A DNA stretch of 14,379 nucleotides from contig JAMDBG010000020.1 of assembly GCA_023487865.1 (NCBI GenBank), forward strand, positions 1 through 14,379. Reading direction: 5' to 3'. The notes under the pieces are model-generated. The model saw only the letters and a list, made by a program, of their open reading frames with translations. It had not been told where the DNA came from and did not search any database. Positions 1 through 7,754 of this stretch are shown here, piece by piece (position 1 is the stretch's first letter; the number at the start of each line of letters is the position of its first letter). This stretch comes from Deltaproteobacteria bacterium (GTDB lineage Bacteria > Desulfobacterota > Syntrophia > Syntrophales > UBA5619). Position numbers and translations under genes: made by a program.

Positions 1-663
1 GGGGAAATCTTCGTGTTCCTGGGACCGAACGGTGCCGGGAAGACGACGACGATGCTGATGCTTCTGGGCCTCACCGAGCCGAACGCCGGAACGGTTAGGG
101 TCTGCGGTTATGATCCGGCGCGTGAGCCTCTGAAGGTCAAGGAGGTGATCGGTTACCTGCCGGAGAACGTCGGTTTCTACGAGGATATGGACGCGCGGCA
201 GAACCTCCGTTATATCGCCCGCCTGAACCGGATTCCGGATCAGGTCTCCGCTGCGCGGATCGACCGCCTCCTTGAGGATGTCGACCTGGCCAAGGAGGCG
301 GACAAGAGGGTGGGTTCCTACTCGAAAGGAATGAAGCAGCGGCTTGGTATTGCCGAGGTCCTGATCAAGGAGCCGCGGGTGATCTTCCTCGACGAGCCGA
401 CGATCGGCCTCGATCCCGACGGAACGAACCGGATGCTTGATCTGATCTGTAATTTAAGCCGGGAGAGGAAGATCACGATCTTCTTCTCCTCGCATTTGCT
501 TGATCAGGTCCAGCGGATCTCAGACAGGATCGGGATCATGATCAAGGGGAAACTGGTCGCCGCCGGATCGCTTGCCGAGCTCGCCCAACGGGGGCTGGGG
601 CTGGAAGAGGGAGAGGCCTATACCCTCGAAGAGATCTACATGAAATATTTCAAGGAGGGATGA
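1..663 (+). CDS. ABC transporter ATP-binding protein (5' truncated)
   Basis: This is the nucleotide-binding subunit of an ABC-2 type transporter. The reading frame is open from base 1, so the true start lies left of the window and 220 residues are visible. In window numbering the motifs are Walker A GPNGAGKT (8-15), a degenerate signature YSKGMKQ in place of LSGGQ (about 107-113), Walker B VIFLDEP (127-133) and the H-loop histidine in FFSSH (165). The YSKGMKQR form is common in the NosF/CcmA-like drug and copper-export branch. It runs straight into the permease at 666, whose Shine-Dalgarno lies inside its last codons, so the two should be translated together and form one cytoplasmic ATPase-membrane complex. 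The substrate cannot be read from the sequence. A NosF-like role is possible, but no nosD or nosZ is visible. Confidence 0.93.
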   Translation, partial: GEIFVFLGPNGAGKTTTMLMLLGLTEPNAGTVRVCGYDPAREPLKVKEVIGYLPENVGFYEDMDARQNLRYIARLNRIPDQVSAARIDRLLEDVDLAKEADKRVGSYSKGMKQRLGIAEVLIKEPRVIFLDEPTIGLDPDGTNRMLDLICNLSRERKITIFFSSHLLDQVQRISDRIGIMIKGKLVAAGSLAELAQRGLGLEEGEAYTLEEIYMKYFKEG

Positions 664-665
664 CG

Positions 666-1634
666 ATGCACGGCATCTTCACCATATACCGGAAGGAGAT
701 GGAGGACCATTTCAGCAGTATTCGGTTCCTCCTTATCGCGGCGCTGATCGTCATGGTCGGGGTGATCATCGCCTCCATGGTCGGCATGTCCATGCAGGAT
801 GAGCTCAAAGGGATCGCCAAGCCGAACTTCATTTTTCTGCTTTTGTTCACCTCGACGGGGAAGCTGTTCTCCTTTACGCAGTTCATCGGCCTGCTGGGCC
901 CGCTCATCGGGATCATCCTCGGCTTCGATGCGGTGAACCGGGAGAGAACCGGCCGGACCTTGAGCAAGCTCGTCTCCCAGCCGATCTACCGGGATGCGAT
1001 CATCAACGCCAAGTTTCTGGCGGGGGTGACGATGATTGCGATCGTCATGGTGTCGCTCGTCCTGATCATCTCCGGGCTCGGCATCCGTTTGATCGGCGTG
1101 GTTCCGGGGGCGGATGAAATCTGGCGGCTGCTCATCTATCTCATCCTGAGCATCCTTTATATCTCGTTCTGGCTGGGGGCGGCGATCCTTTTTTCGGTGG
1201 TGTTCCGCAGCACGGCCACCTCGGCCCTGGCATCTCTGGCCGCATGGATCTTCCTGTCGTTTTTCGTCGGTCTCGGCGGCGGTTTCCTCGCGGATGCAAT
1301 CGCGCCGATGAGCCAGACGGCCGACGTGGCTCAGGCGACGGAGGCCTTTATAAAGAATGATCAGGTGCAGCGGGCCGCCTCGCTCCTCTCCCCTGCCACC
1401 CTTTACGGGGATGCGACCTCGACGATTCTTGATCCGCTCAGAAAGACCCCGCGCTCCTTTATCATGATCGGACCGCTGGAGAGGCTTTCCCTCTCCCGGT
1501 TCCAGAATCCGCTCCCGCTTCTGCAGAGCGTGGTCATCGTGGCGCCCTTTCTGATATCGCTGATCGCGATCACCTTTGTCTGTTTCGGGATCTGTTACCT
1601 GGTCTTTATGCGCCAGGAAATCCGGTCGACATAA
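666..1634 (+). CDS. ABC-2 family transporter permease (NosY-like)
   Basis: This is the membrane subunit partnering the preceding ATPase, about 322 residues. Hydrophobic segments lie near residues 22-42, 70-95, 118-145, 155-180, 185-210 and 290-315, consistent with six transmembrane helices. Between helices 2 and 3 sits the hydrophilic segment RERTGRTLSKLVSQPIYRD, typical of ABC2_membrane_2 permeases such as NosY and GldF. Two starts are possible: ATG at 660, overlapping the ATPase stop as ATGA, or ATG at 666. The Shine-Dalgarno AAGGAGGG at 652-659 abuts the 660 codon but is 6 bases from 666, so 666 is preferred. The gene ends the visible rightward operon and converges on the ccsB terminator. 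Substrate unknown. Confidence 0.9.
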   Translation: MHGIFTIYRKEMEDHFSSIRFLLIAALIVMVGVIIASMVGMSMQDELKGIAKPNFIFLLLFTSTGKLFSFTQFIGLLGPLIGIILGFDAVNRERTGRTLSKLVSQPIYRDAIINAKFLAGVTMIAIVMVSLVLIISGLGIRLIGVVPGADEIWRLLIYLILSILYISFWLGAAILFSVVFRSTATSALASLAAWIFLSFFVGLGGGFLADAIAPMSQTADVAQATEAFIKNDQVQRAASLLSPATLYGDATSTILDPLRKTPRSFIMIGPLERLSLSRFQNPLPLLQSVVIVAPFLISLIAITFVCFGICYLVFMRQEIRST

Positions 1635-1677
1635 AAACCCCTGCGCCATCTCACACCCCCAGAGCCATGCATGCAAT

Positions 1678-1723
1678 AAAAACCTGCCCCGCTTCCTTTT
1701 CCTGAAAGGAAAAGCGGGGCAGG
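1678..1723 (-). terminator. Rho-independent terminator of resB-ccsB
   Basis: The outer stem CCTGCCCCGC (1683-1692) pairs perfectly with GCGGGGCAGG (1714-1723). An inner stem TTTTCCT (1697-1703) pairs with AGGAAAA (1707-1713) around a GAA loop, with TTCC (1693-1696) bulged. Read on the minus strand the hairpin is followed by TTTTTATT (complement of 1675-1682), a proper uridine tract, so it terminates leftward transcription from ccsB. On the plus strand no T-run follows, so it is a poor intrinsic terminator for the ABC operon. Confidence 0.88.
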
Positions 1724-1785
1724 AGTGGTCCGTTCTCGCCGCTTATCGGAACCGGTAGAGTTTAACCGGTTAACCTTGCCCGTCG

Positions 1786-2634
1786 CTACGACGTTCCTCC
1801 GTAACTGTGCAGGCCGGAAAGGATCAGGTTGACGCCCAGATAACAGAAAAGCGTGGCGCTGAAACCGACGATGGACAGCAGCGCCGCTTTGTTTCCCCTC
1901 CAGCCCTTGGTGATCCTTGCATGCAGGTAGGCCGCATAGATGAGCCAGACGATCAGGGACCATGTCTCCTTGGGGTCCCAACTCCAATAGGTTCCCCAGG
2001 CCACATTCGCCCAGAAGGCGCCGGTGATGATACCGATCGTCAGAAGCGGGAAGCCGATGGCGATGGTCTTGTAACCGACTTCATCAAGCACCTCCGACGA
2101 GGGCAGGTAACCCAGAAAGGTGCCCTCTTGTTTCCCGGGTCTGGTTTCGGCCTTGACCTTGAAAAGATAGAGAAAGCTGACTCCGAAAGAGACGGCAAAA
2201 GCCGCGTATCCGACAAAGCATGTGACCACATGGGAAATCAGCCAGTTGCTTTGCAGGGCGGGGACCAGCGGCTGAATTTCGTTGGGGGTCAGCGAAGCGT
2301 AAGCCATGATGATAAAAGGAAAAGGGCTCACAAAGGCCCCCGCCGTTTTGATCTTGAATTTCCTTTCGATGATCAGATAAACGATCGCGACCGTCCAGGC
2401 GAAAAAGACGAGCGATTCGTAAAGATTGGTCAGAGGCGCCCGGCCGATGCCCATCTGGTAGGATTCGAACCAGCGCAGGAATATCGCCGCGGTTTCGACA
2501 ACCACTCCCGCAAGCAGGGTCAATGTCGCAACCTTTCCCAGGGACTCCGACCGGAAGGCCAGATAGGACACATACAGCACCATGGAAAAGAAATACACAA
2601 ATATCGATATCCCGAACAGCAATGAATTTGTCAT
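1786..2634 (-). CDS. ccsB: Cytochrome c biogenesis protein CcsB (CcsA/ResC family)
   Basis: This is the heme-handling subunit of System II cytochrome c maturation. It works with ResB to carry heme across the inner membrane and attach it to CxxCH cysteines of apocytochromes. The protein has 282 residues and about eight hydrophobic helices. The family's WWD signature is intact: AWGTYWSWDPKETW at about 212-225. Histidines at the usual places are H135 (WLISHV) and H276 (SGLHSYG), the likely outward heme ligands flanking the WWD loop, and H238 (YLHAR), the likely membrane-buried ligand. The start at 2634 overlaps the resB stop as ATGA (2631-2634), with GGGAGG seven bases upstream, so the pair is translationally coupled. 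It presumably matures the 8- and 12-heme cytochromes and heme sensors encoded nearby. Confidence 0.96.
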   Translation of the reverse strand: MTNSLLFGISIFVYFFSMVLYVSYLAFRSESLGKVATLTLLAGVVVETAAIFLRWFESYQMGIGRAPLTNLYESLVFFAWTVAIVYLIIERKFKIKTAGAFVSPFPFIIMAYASLTPNEIQPLVPALQSNWLISHVVTCFVGYAAFAVSFGVSFLYLFKVKAETRPGKQEGTFLGYLPSSEVLDEVGYKTIAIGFPLLTIGIITGAFWANVAWGTYWSWDPKETWSLIVWLIYAAYLHARITKGWRGNKAALLSIVGFSATLFCYLGVNLILSGLHSYGGTS

Positions 2635-4013
2635 TTCGAAACCTCCCGGAAACTTTGTATCAGCCCCGCCACTTCCGCTGCGAAGGCATGTTTATTCTTG
2701 TTTGTCGTTCCGCCGGCGGTGACTTCCACCCGGCCTTTCCGGTCCTTTTCCATCCTTATCCAGAACTTCTTGTGCGACATGAAAAAGGCCATCATGATAC
2801 CCGCCACCAGCAGCACGGACCCGGTCCATACCATCCAGACACCCGGATCCTTAGTGACCTGCAGGCCCGTGTATTTTTTCAGTTGGATGTTCTTCACCAC
2901 GAAGGAATACTCCCCGTGGCGGTTCATATCGGGATGCGCCTCAAAGAGCCATACCCCTTCCGGTGCGGTCCCGGGCCTGTAAATATTGACTCCGACCACC
3001 GTGCCCGCTTCCGAACCGTCCTGCATATGAAAATGTTCCCGGTAATCGGCCACCTCGATCTTGACATCGCTGCGGGGAATATCCACCTGTCTTCCGACGG
3101 GTGCGACCACGTTCCCCAGGGACCCGCCGTCCCTGCCCCGGATTTCGAGAGTCACCGTTTCCGGAATGGATCCGAAACTCGACTGGTAAAATGTGATGCC
3201 TTCATAGCTCAGGGGATCGTTGACGCGGATCGTTTTGCGGATCACTTCCTTCCCGTTCCTGATGACGGACAGATCGCTCCGGTAGTCTTTCGGGGCGCCG
3301 TTGTCGTAATAATCGACGTTAAAGGAATTACACTGAAGAGAGAAATTCAGGTCCGTGTTTTGACCTTGCCGGACCTTCACAGCGGAGATCGTCTCCCCTT
3401 CATTGATGTTCACGTATCCCTTGAATCCGAGAAGCGACCCGGTGATCGCGCCTCCGAAAATGATCAGAATACTCAAATGGGTCAAAAAAAAGGAAAGGCG
3501 GGTATATTTCCCCTTTTCGTAAAAAAAGTGCCGGCCCGACTCGGTATCGGTCACCACGGGGGCGCCAGAGAAGGTCTTTCCCGCTATGGCGGTGATCCGC
3601 TTCTCCACGGTTTCCGAAGGAAGAGAATATCGGATCTTGGCCGAATCTTTCAAGCCCGCCTCAAGTTTTTCGTCGAGAACGGTGTTTGGTTTCCTCAACC
3701 CCTTCATGATGAGGGGATAGCGCTCCATCGTGCAGGCGATGATATTCAACGCCAATAGCGCCAGGCAGGAAGTGAACCACCAGCTGTGATACATGTCCAG
3801 CAAACCCAGCTTTGCCAGCAGTTCGACCGTTTCCGGTCGGAAGAGGTGGTAATATTCCTGTGGAGGCTTGTTCTGTTCGATGACGGTACCCACTATGGAT
3901 AACACGGACAGAACAAGCAGGAGAATGACGACCAGCCTCAGAGAGATAAAAATCCCCCAGATCTTGTCGATAACATCGGTTTGCTTCTGTTTGACTTTGT
4001 TGTCCTCCGGCAC
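2631..4013 (-). CDS. resB: Cytochrome c biogenesis protein ResB (Ccs1)
   Basis: This is the second component of the System II cytochrome c synthetase, 460 residues, of normal family length. Helices lie near residues 24-45, 79-96 and 175-195, followed by a large periplasmic domain (about 197-390) and a last helix at 393-412. H76 in YHSWWF, just before helix 2, matches the conserved ResB histidine proposed as the second transmembrane heme ligand. The segment VNDPLSYEGITFYQSSFG (about 265-281) is strongly characteristic of the family. The start is GTG at 4013, with AAGGAGGG (complement of 4018-4025) four bases upstream. It is first in the resB-ccsB operon, and ccsB overlaps it by four bases. The promoter probably lies in 4083-4120. 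Confidence 0.96.
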   Translation of the reverse strand: MPEDNKVKQKQTDVIDKIWGIFISLRLVVILLLVLSVLSIVGTVIEQNKPPQEYYHLFRPETVELLAKLGLLDMYHSWWFTSCLALLALNIIACTMERYPLIMKGLRKPNTVLDEKLEAGLKDSAKIRYSLPSETVEKRITAIAGKTFSGAPVVTDTESGRHFFYEKGKYTRLSFFLTHLSILIIFGGAITGSLLGFKGYVNINEGETISAVKVRQGQNTDLNFSLQCNSFNVDYYDNGAPKDYRSDLSVIRNGKEVIRKTIRVNDPLSYEGITFYQSSFGSIPETVTLEIRGRDGGSLGNVVAPVGRQVDIPRSDVKIEVADYREHFHMQDGSEAGTVVGVNIYRPGTAPEGVWLFEAHPDMNRHGEYSFVVKNIQLKKYTGLQVTKDPGVWMVWTGSVLLVAGIMMAFFMSHKKFWIRMEKDRKGRVEVTAGGTTNKNKHAFAAEVAGLIQSFREVSK

Positions 4014-4082
4014 TAAACCCTCCTTGATTGCATCATTACTTCATTTTTGCTCGATCCCGGCACCCGTTGTTGCTCATCGGGT

Positions 4083-4120
4083 AAAATAGGCATACTTGTA
4101 TAGAAATCAAGTCTTGTCAA
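4083..4120 (-). promoter_or_regulatory. Candidate sigma-70 promoter for resB-ccsB
   Basis: On the minus strand TTGATT is followed after 16 bases by TATTTT (complement of 4083-4088), about 60 bases upstream of the resB GTG. A perfect TTGACA (complement of 4115-4120) lies slightly further upstream, but the hexamer 17 bases from it is AAGTAT, a poor -10. Either version is imperfect, so the exact promoter is uncertain. Confidence 0.35.
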
Positions 4121-4188
4121 GAAAATAAACGATGCCGGATACGGCAATATCCGGCCGTTGGATGTGCCGCGGAATCCGCTTAATTCGC

Positions 4189-4217
4189 TTGACAGGTCTT
4201 ACTCCTCCTCATATACT
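4189..4217 (+). promoter_or_regulatory. Sigma-70 promoter for the heme-sensor kinase operon
   Basis: A perfect -35 TTGACA (4189-4194) is followed by a 17-base spacer and a -10 TATACT (4212-4217), five of six matches. The predicted transcription start is near 4224, leaving a leader of about 87 bases before the kinase ATG at 4311. This near-consensus site suggests the kinase and its regulator are made constitutively at a housekeeping level, while their targets use sigma-54. Confidence 0.72.
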
Positions 4218-4230
4218 CCGCCTGCCTGAA

Positions 4231-4314
4231 ATGCGAATTCTTGTGAAAGAAGACGGTATCTTGTATCATCTCCTGCGGCGGCTTCCCGACAGACTGCGGT
4301 CGATCCAACGATGA
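4231..4314 (+). CDS. Possible 27-residue leader peptide coupled to the kinase
   Basis: A short frame starts at ATG 4231 and ends with a TGA at 4312-4314 that overlaps the kinase ATG (4311-4313) as ATGA. It would encode a basic peptide ending LRRLPDRLRSIQR. It starts only a few bases after the predicted transcription start, without a clear Shine-Dalgarno. The kinase ATG itself also lacks a convincing Shine-Dalgarno (the preceding bases are CGATCCAACG), which is what makes coupling from this frame attractive. No family is recognised and chance cannot be excluded. Confidence 0.25.
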   Translation: MRILVKEDGILYHLLRRLPDRLRSIQR

Positions 4315-5756
4315 AGAACAAAATCATTATCGGACTCGCTATTTTTGCCCTGATGTTTTTCTTCGGTGGCATCTATATCGTTACGACCACGGAAACGACC
4401 ATCTATGACCTGCACCGGCTTTCCAAGCTGCATCAAACCGTTGTCCTTAGGAAAGACCTGCTCTTGAGCATCAAGAAAAACCAGAGCGACATCGTTATGC
4501 GCAGCAGGCGCATCATGATGGAGGAAATACCGGCCGATGCCAACATGGTGGGGATAGCGAAAAAGTGCCTCATCTGTCATCATTCGTCCCCGTCCAGTGA
4601 ACGGATCACCCGGTTGATCAATCAGATTGAAATATACCGGGAGATGACACGGGATGTTTTCACGGTCGCTCCGGGATCGGCCATATCGGAAAGTCGGGCG
4701 GGGGCGGCTTTACGGCTGGGGGATGAACTGATCGGTAAAGTGGAGCTCATCGTCAACGTCACATCCGCGAATCTTGAAAAGCAGGAGAGGAACATACTGA
4801 AGAAAATTCAAGAGAGAAAAAACCTCCTCTTCCTGCTTGTGACGATAGGGCCGTTTTTTGCGGTGGGTCTGGCTTTTTTTCTGATTCGCGGACTGACCAA
4901 GCCCGTAACCAGCCTGTTGGAAGCCACGCGCAGGCTGAACACAGGCGATCTGGATCACAGGATCAAAGACCTGCAGGACGAATTCGGGGAAGTGGCGGCG
5001 TCTTTTAATGAAATGGCGGCGTCACTCAAGAAACAGATGCAGGAGCTGCAGCGGACGGAGCAATTACGGGTATGCGGAGAAATGGCGGCCGGGCTCGCCC
5101 ATGAAATAAGAAATCCCCTTGCCGGCATGAAAATCTCGATCGAGGTCCTGCTTTCGGAACTCGCTCTTGAAGAAAGGGACAGGGAGGTCCTTTTGAAGGT
5201 AGTTGAGCAGATCAGAAATATCGAGCTGCTCATGAAAAACCTCCTTAATTATACCCGGCCCGTGGCGGCCCAACCGGTCAGATTCGATGTCAATAAAATA
5301 TTGGAGAAGACCATTTATTTCATCGAGAAACATCCTTCTTTTGTCTCTGGTGGGCCGCGCAAGCAGGTCATAAAGGAACTGGACGATCAATTGCCGGAGA
5401 TTGTCGGCGATCCTCAGCAGCTGCAGCAGGTGTTTCTGAACTTACTGCTTAACGCCGCTGAGGCCATTGGGGAGGGCGGGAAAATAACGGTCAAAACAGG
5501 CCTTGACGCGCAGGCAAAGAACGTTTCCATTTCACTAAAGGACACGGGGAGTGGCATTGCCGATGAATTGCAGCAGAAGATTTTTCAGCCCTTCTTTACC
5601 ACCAAGGGGAAGGGAACCGGGTTGGGGCTGGCTGTTTCCAAAAGGATCGTCGAAGAGCATGGGGGCAATATCACGGTTGCCAATAACACTGACGGGGGGG
5701 TCACTTTCATGATCACATTACCCGTCAAAATGGTCGATAGAGGGTTGACGACATGA
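4311..5756 (+). CDS. Sensor histidine kinase with periplasmic heme c motif
   Basis: This is an inner-membrane two-component kinase of 481 residues. Helix 1 (about 4-24) and helix 2 (about 172-194) bracket a largely helical periplasmic sensor containing CLICH (86-90), a covalent heme c attachment motif. HAMP follows (about 192-243). The dimerisation/phosphoacceptor box GLAHEIRNPL has H264. The ATPase boxes are N-box NLLLNAAEA (N381), G1 DTGSGI (411-416), F-box FQPFFTTK (426-432) and G2 GKGTGLGL (433-440). It should autophosphorylate H264 in response to the state of a periplasmic heme (redox, NO, CO or other; inference). No in-frame start exists between the TGA at 4227 and ATG 4311, so the start is firm although its Shine-Dalgarno is weak. 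It overlaps the next gene by ATGA (5753-5756), which makes that regulator its partner. Confidence 0.93.
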   Translation: MKNKIIIGLAIFALMFFFGGIYIVTTTETTIYDLHRLSKLHQTVVLRKDLLLSIKKNQSDIVMRSRRIMMEEIPADANMVGIAKKCLICHHSSPSSERITRLINQIEIYREMTRDVFTVAPGSAISESRAGAALRLGDELIGKVELIVNVTSANLEKQERNILKKIQERKNLLFLLVTIGPFFAVGLAFFLIRGLTKPVTSLLEATRRLNTGDLDHRIKDLQDEFGEVAASFNEMAASLKKQMQELQRTEQLRVCGEMAAGLAHEIRNPLAGMKISIEVLLSELALEERDREVLLKVVEQIRNIELLMKNLLNYTRPVAAQPVRFDVNKILEKTIYFIEKHPSFVSGGPRKQVIKELDDQLPEIVGDPQQLQQVFLNLLLNAAEAIGEGGKITVKTGLDAQAKNVSISLKDTGSGIADELQQKIFQPFFTTKGKGTGLGLAVSKRIVEEHGGNITVANNTDGGVTFMITLPVKMVDRGLTT

Positions 5757-7168
5757 AAAGCCTGGGACGTGTGTATCTCGTGGATGACGATGAGTTGATT
5801 CTGGCGATGCTTTCGCGGACGCTGGAAAAGGAGGGTTATGAGATACGCACTGACGCGGGAGAAAAAAATCTCCTGGAGAGGATCATGTCGTGGCATCCGG
5901 ATGTGGTCTTGCTGGATGTCAACCTGCCGGGGCAAAACGGCATGGAGATACTGAAAATACTGAAAAATGACGCCGCACATCGGGAGGTCATTATGCTGAC
6001 CGCCGATGACACGGCGGAAACGGCTGTCAAGGCCATGAAGATCGGCGCCTGGGACTATCTGACCAAGCCCTTCAACATCGATGAAGTAAAGATTGTGATC
6101 AGTAATGCCATCGAGAACATCAAACTGAAAAAAGAGTTGGAGTACTTAAGAAAAATTAGTTCGTCCTTGTTTGAAAACGATTTTCTGGGGGTCTCGAAGG
6201 CCAAGAAGGAATTGAAGGAAAAGGTGGAAAGAATAGCCGAGGCGCATGTTTCCAGCATTCTGATTACCGGTGAAAGCGGTGTCGGAAAGGAAGTCATCGC
6301 CCGTAACATCCATCAGATGATGCACGGGATGATGGCGAGCCCTTCCGTTCCCTTCATCGCCCTCAACTGCAGTGCGATGCCGGACACCCTTTTGGAGAGC
6401 GAGCTCTTTGGCTATGAGAAAGGGGCTTTTACCGACGCCAAGAAAAGCAAAAAAGGGCTTTTTGAGGTGGCCGACGGCGGCACTCTGCTGTTGGATGAGC
6501 TGGGAGAAATGAAGCTCAGCCTGCAGAGCAAACTGCTCCGGGTGTTGGAAGAAAGGGTGGTGAGACGCATCGGCGGCCAGGAAGAGATCCCCGTCGATGT
6601 GACGGTCATCGCCACAACCAACAGGGACCTGTCCGAGGCGGTGGAAAAAGGCGAGTTCCGCATGGACCTGTTCTACCGGCTCAATGCCTTTTCCCTGCAC
6701 GTTCCGTCTTTGCGGGATAAGGACAGAAGGGACGATATCCCTATCCTGGCGAGACATTTTCTTGCCTCCTTTGCTGTGGAATATAACAAAAAGATCACCG
6801 GGTTTTCGGCGGAAGCCGAACAACTGATGTCCTCCTACCGATGGCCGGGCAATGTGCGGGAATTAAAAAACGTGATTCAGGGGATCGTGGTGCTCCAGAA
6901 CACGAGGGTGATCATGCCGGAGCATCTGCCCCTGGAGATCAACGGTTTGGCCGCACCCAGAGGAGGGGGGCGTCAGGACGGCTTCATTCTGCCGGAGGGA
7001 GGACTCTCTCTTGATGAATTTGAAAAAGAGATGATCCTGCAAGCCCTCGAAAGGGCGGAGCACAATAAGACCAAAGCGGCAAAACTCCTGCAGATCAGTT
7101 ATGATTCTTTCCGGTATCAATTGAAGAAATTCGGTCTGGAACCGGCCGGCGGTGCAACGGAATCCTGA
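5753..7168 (+). CDS. Sigma-54-dependent response regulator (NtrC family)
   Basis: This is an enhancer-binding transcription activator of 471 residues. The receiver domain (about 5-120) has acidic DDD at 11-13, phosphoacceptor D55 (VVLLD), T83 and K105. The AAA+ domain (about 142-375) has Walker A GESGVGKE (173-180), the sigma-54 contact loop GAFTDA (224-229, versus GAFTGA consensus), Walker B TLLLDELGE (244-252), the arginine-bearing segment FRMDLFYRL (302-310) and WPGNVREL (364-371). The Fis-type helix-turn-helix is near 438-461. It should be phosphorylated by the kinase with which it shares an ATGA overlap, bind palindromic enhancers and open sigma-54 promoters. Two such promoters and a paired palindrome lie about 600-750 bases downstream, next to the electron-conduit genes, and are the obvious targets (inference). 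It converges on the 7200-7577 gene, leaving only 31 bases. Confidence 0.96.
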   Translation: MKSLGRVYLVDDDELILAMLSRTLEKEGYEIRTDAGEKNLLERIMSWHPDVVLLDVNLPGQNGMEILKILKNDAAHREVIMLTADDTAETAVKAMKIGAWDYLTKPFNIDEVKIVISNAIENIKLKKELEYLRKISSSLFENDFLGVSKAKKELKEKVERIAEAHVSSILITGESGVGKEVIARNIHQMMHGMMASPSVPFIALNCSAMPDTLLESELFGYEKGAFTDAKKSKKGLFEVADGGTLLLDELGEMKLSLQSKLLRVLEERVVRRIGGQEEIPVDVTVIATTNRDLSEAVEKGEFRMDLFYRLNAFSLHVPSLRDKDRRDDIPILARHFLASFAVEYNKKITGFSAEAEQLMSSYRWPGNVRELKNVIQGIVVLQNTRVIMPEHLPLEINGLAAPRGGGRQDGFILPEGGLSLDEFEKEMILQALERAEHNKTKAAKLLQISYDSFRYQLKKFGLEPAGGATES

Positions 7169-7199
7169 AGAAGCGCCCGGGCCGGCAATGACGGAATGG

Positions 7200-7577
7200 C
7201 TATGGCTCCGGTTCCTCAATGACGCTTTTGGCAAGCATTTTTACCTGGAGGAGGTCAAAAGGTTTTGTGATGAACATATGCGCGTTCTTTTCAATGGTCT
7301 CGGTCATGGCGTCGTTTATGATCCCTGCGGTCATCATGATGACTTTTGTCTTCGGGGACATCGCCTTGATTTTTTTCAGTACTTCAGTTCCATCCATCCC
7401 GGGCAGGAAAACGTCGAGAAAACAGAGATGAAAATGGGATGAGGCAATTTCCGACAGGGCCGCTTCGCCCGTTTCCACCGTGGTCACCTTGGTTGCGTCG
7501 GTCCGCAGGGCCTTGTCAAAACCCTGGAGCAGCAATTGTTCGTCATCGACAACCAGGATCCTTTTCATATTCATCAT
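7200..7577 (-). CDS. Stand-alone receiver-domain response regulator
   Basis: This is a single receiver (REC) domain of about 125 residues with no output domain. It has the acidic pair in LVVDDE (D11, D12), phosphoacceptor D55 in FLDVFLPG, T83 (MMTA) and K105 (TKPF), so it should be phosphorylatable. A TTG at 7586 would extend the frame by three codons. ATG at 7577 is chosen because AGGG lies ten bases upstream, though ATG 7574 or 7568 are also possible. A consensus sigma-54 promoter faces it (7654-7669), and it shares the central enhancer with the porin-cytochrome operon. It may act as a phosphate sink, feedback modulator or diffusible partner like CheY/Spo0F in the heme-kinase pathway (inference). 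It is convergent with the enhancer-binding protein gene. Confidence 0.9.
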   Translation of the reverse strand: MMNMKRILVVDDEQLLLQGFDKALRTDATKVTTVETGEAALSEIASSHFHLCFLDVFLPGMDGTEVLKKIKAMSPKTKVIMMTAGIINDAMTETIEKNAHMFITKPFDLLQVKMLAKSVIEEPEP

Positions 7578-7653
7578 TTTGATCAAACCCTATTCTATCC
7601 GGCTTTTTTCTTTTCCCTGTTTGCGACGTTTCCCTTAACTCTTTAGAATACTT

Positions 7654-7669
7654 CGCAATTAATGTGCCA
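7654..7669 (-). promoter_or_regulatory. Sigma-54 (-24/-12) promoter for the receiver gene
   Basis: On the minus strand the sequence reads TGGCACA-TTAA-TTGCG. GG (7668-7667) and GC (7656-7655) are separated by exactly ten bases, as sigma-54 requires. It departs from the consensus TGGCACG-N4-TTGCW at base 7 and at the final base. The transcription start should be near 7643, giving a leader of about 66 bases before ATG 7577. Confidence 0.78.
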
Positions 7670-7754
7670 CGTCAGGCCGATGCATTAAAGTCTCGTCATT
7701 AAGCAGATTTGTGCCGCAAAAAAGTGAAAAAAGTTCAGCCCGATTCCGTCCTGA

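Noticed and set aside
636..1676. Long minus-strand open frame (346 codons)
   Set aside because: It is antisense to the ABC permease. Its translation is rich in Arg, Asp, Gly, His and Gln with no domain pattern, while the plus strand encodes a clear membrane protein.
2523..3758. Long plus-strand open frame (411 codons) over resB
   Set aside because: It is the complement shadow of resB. The translation is low-complexity His/Pro/Arg-rich and has no ribosome site.
7138..7215. GGAACCGG ... CCGGTTCC as a terminator between the convergent activator and receiver genes
   Set aside because: The arms are only eight bases, about 62 bases apart, partly inside coding sequence and not followed by a T-run.
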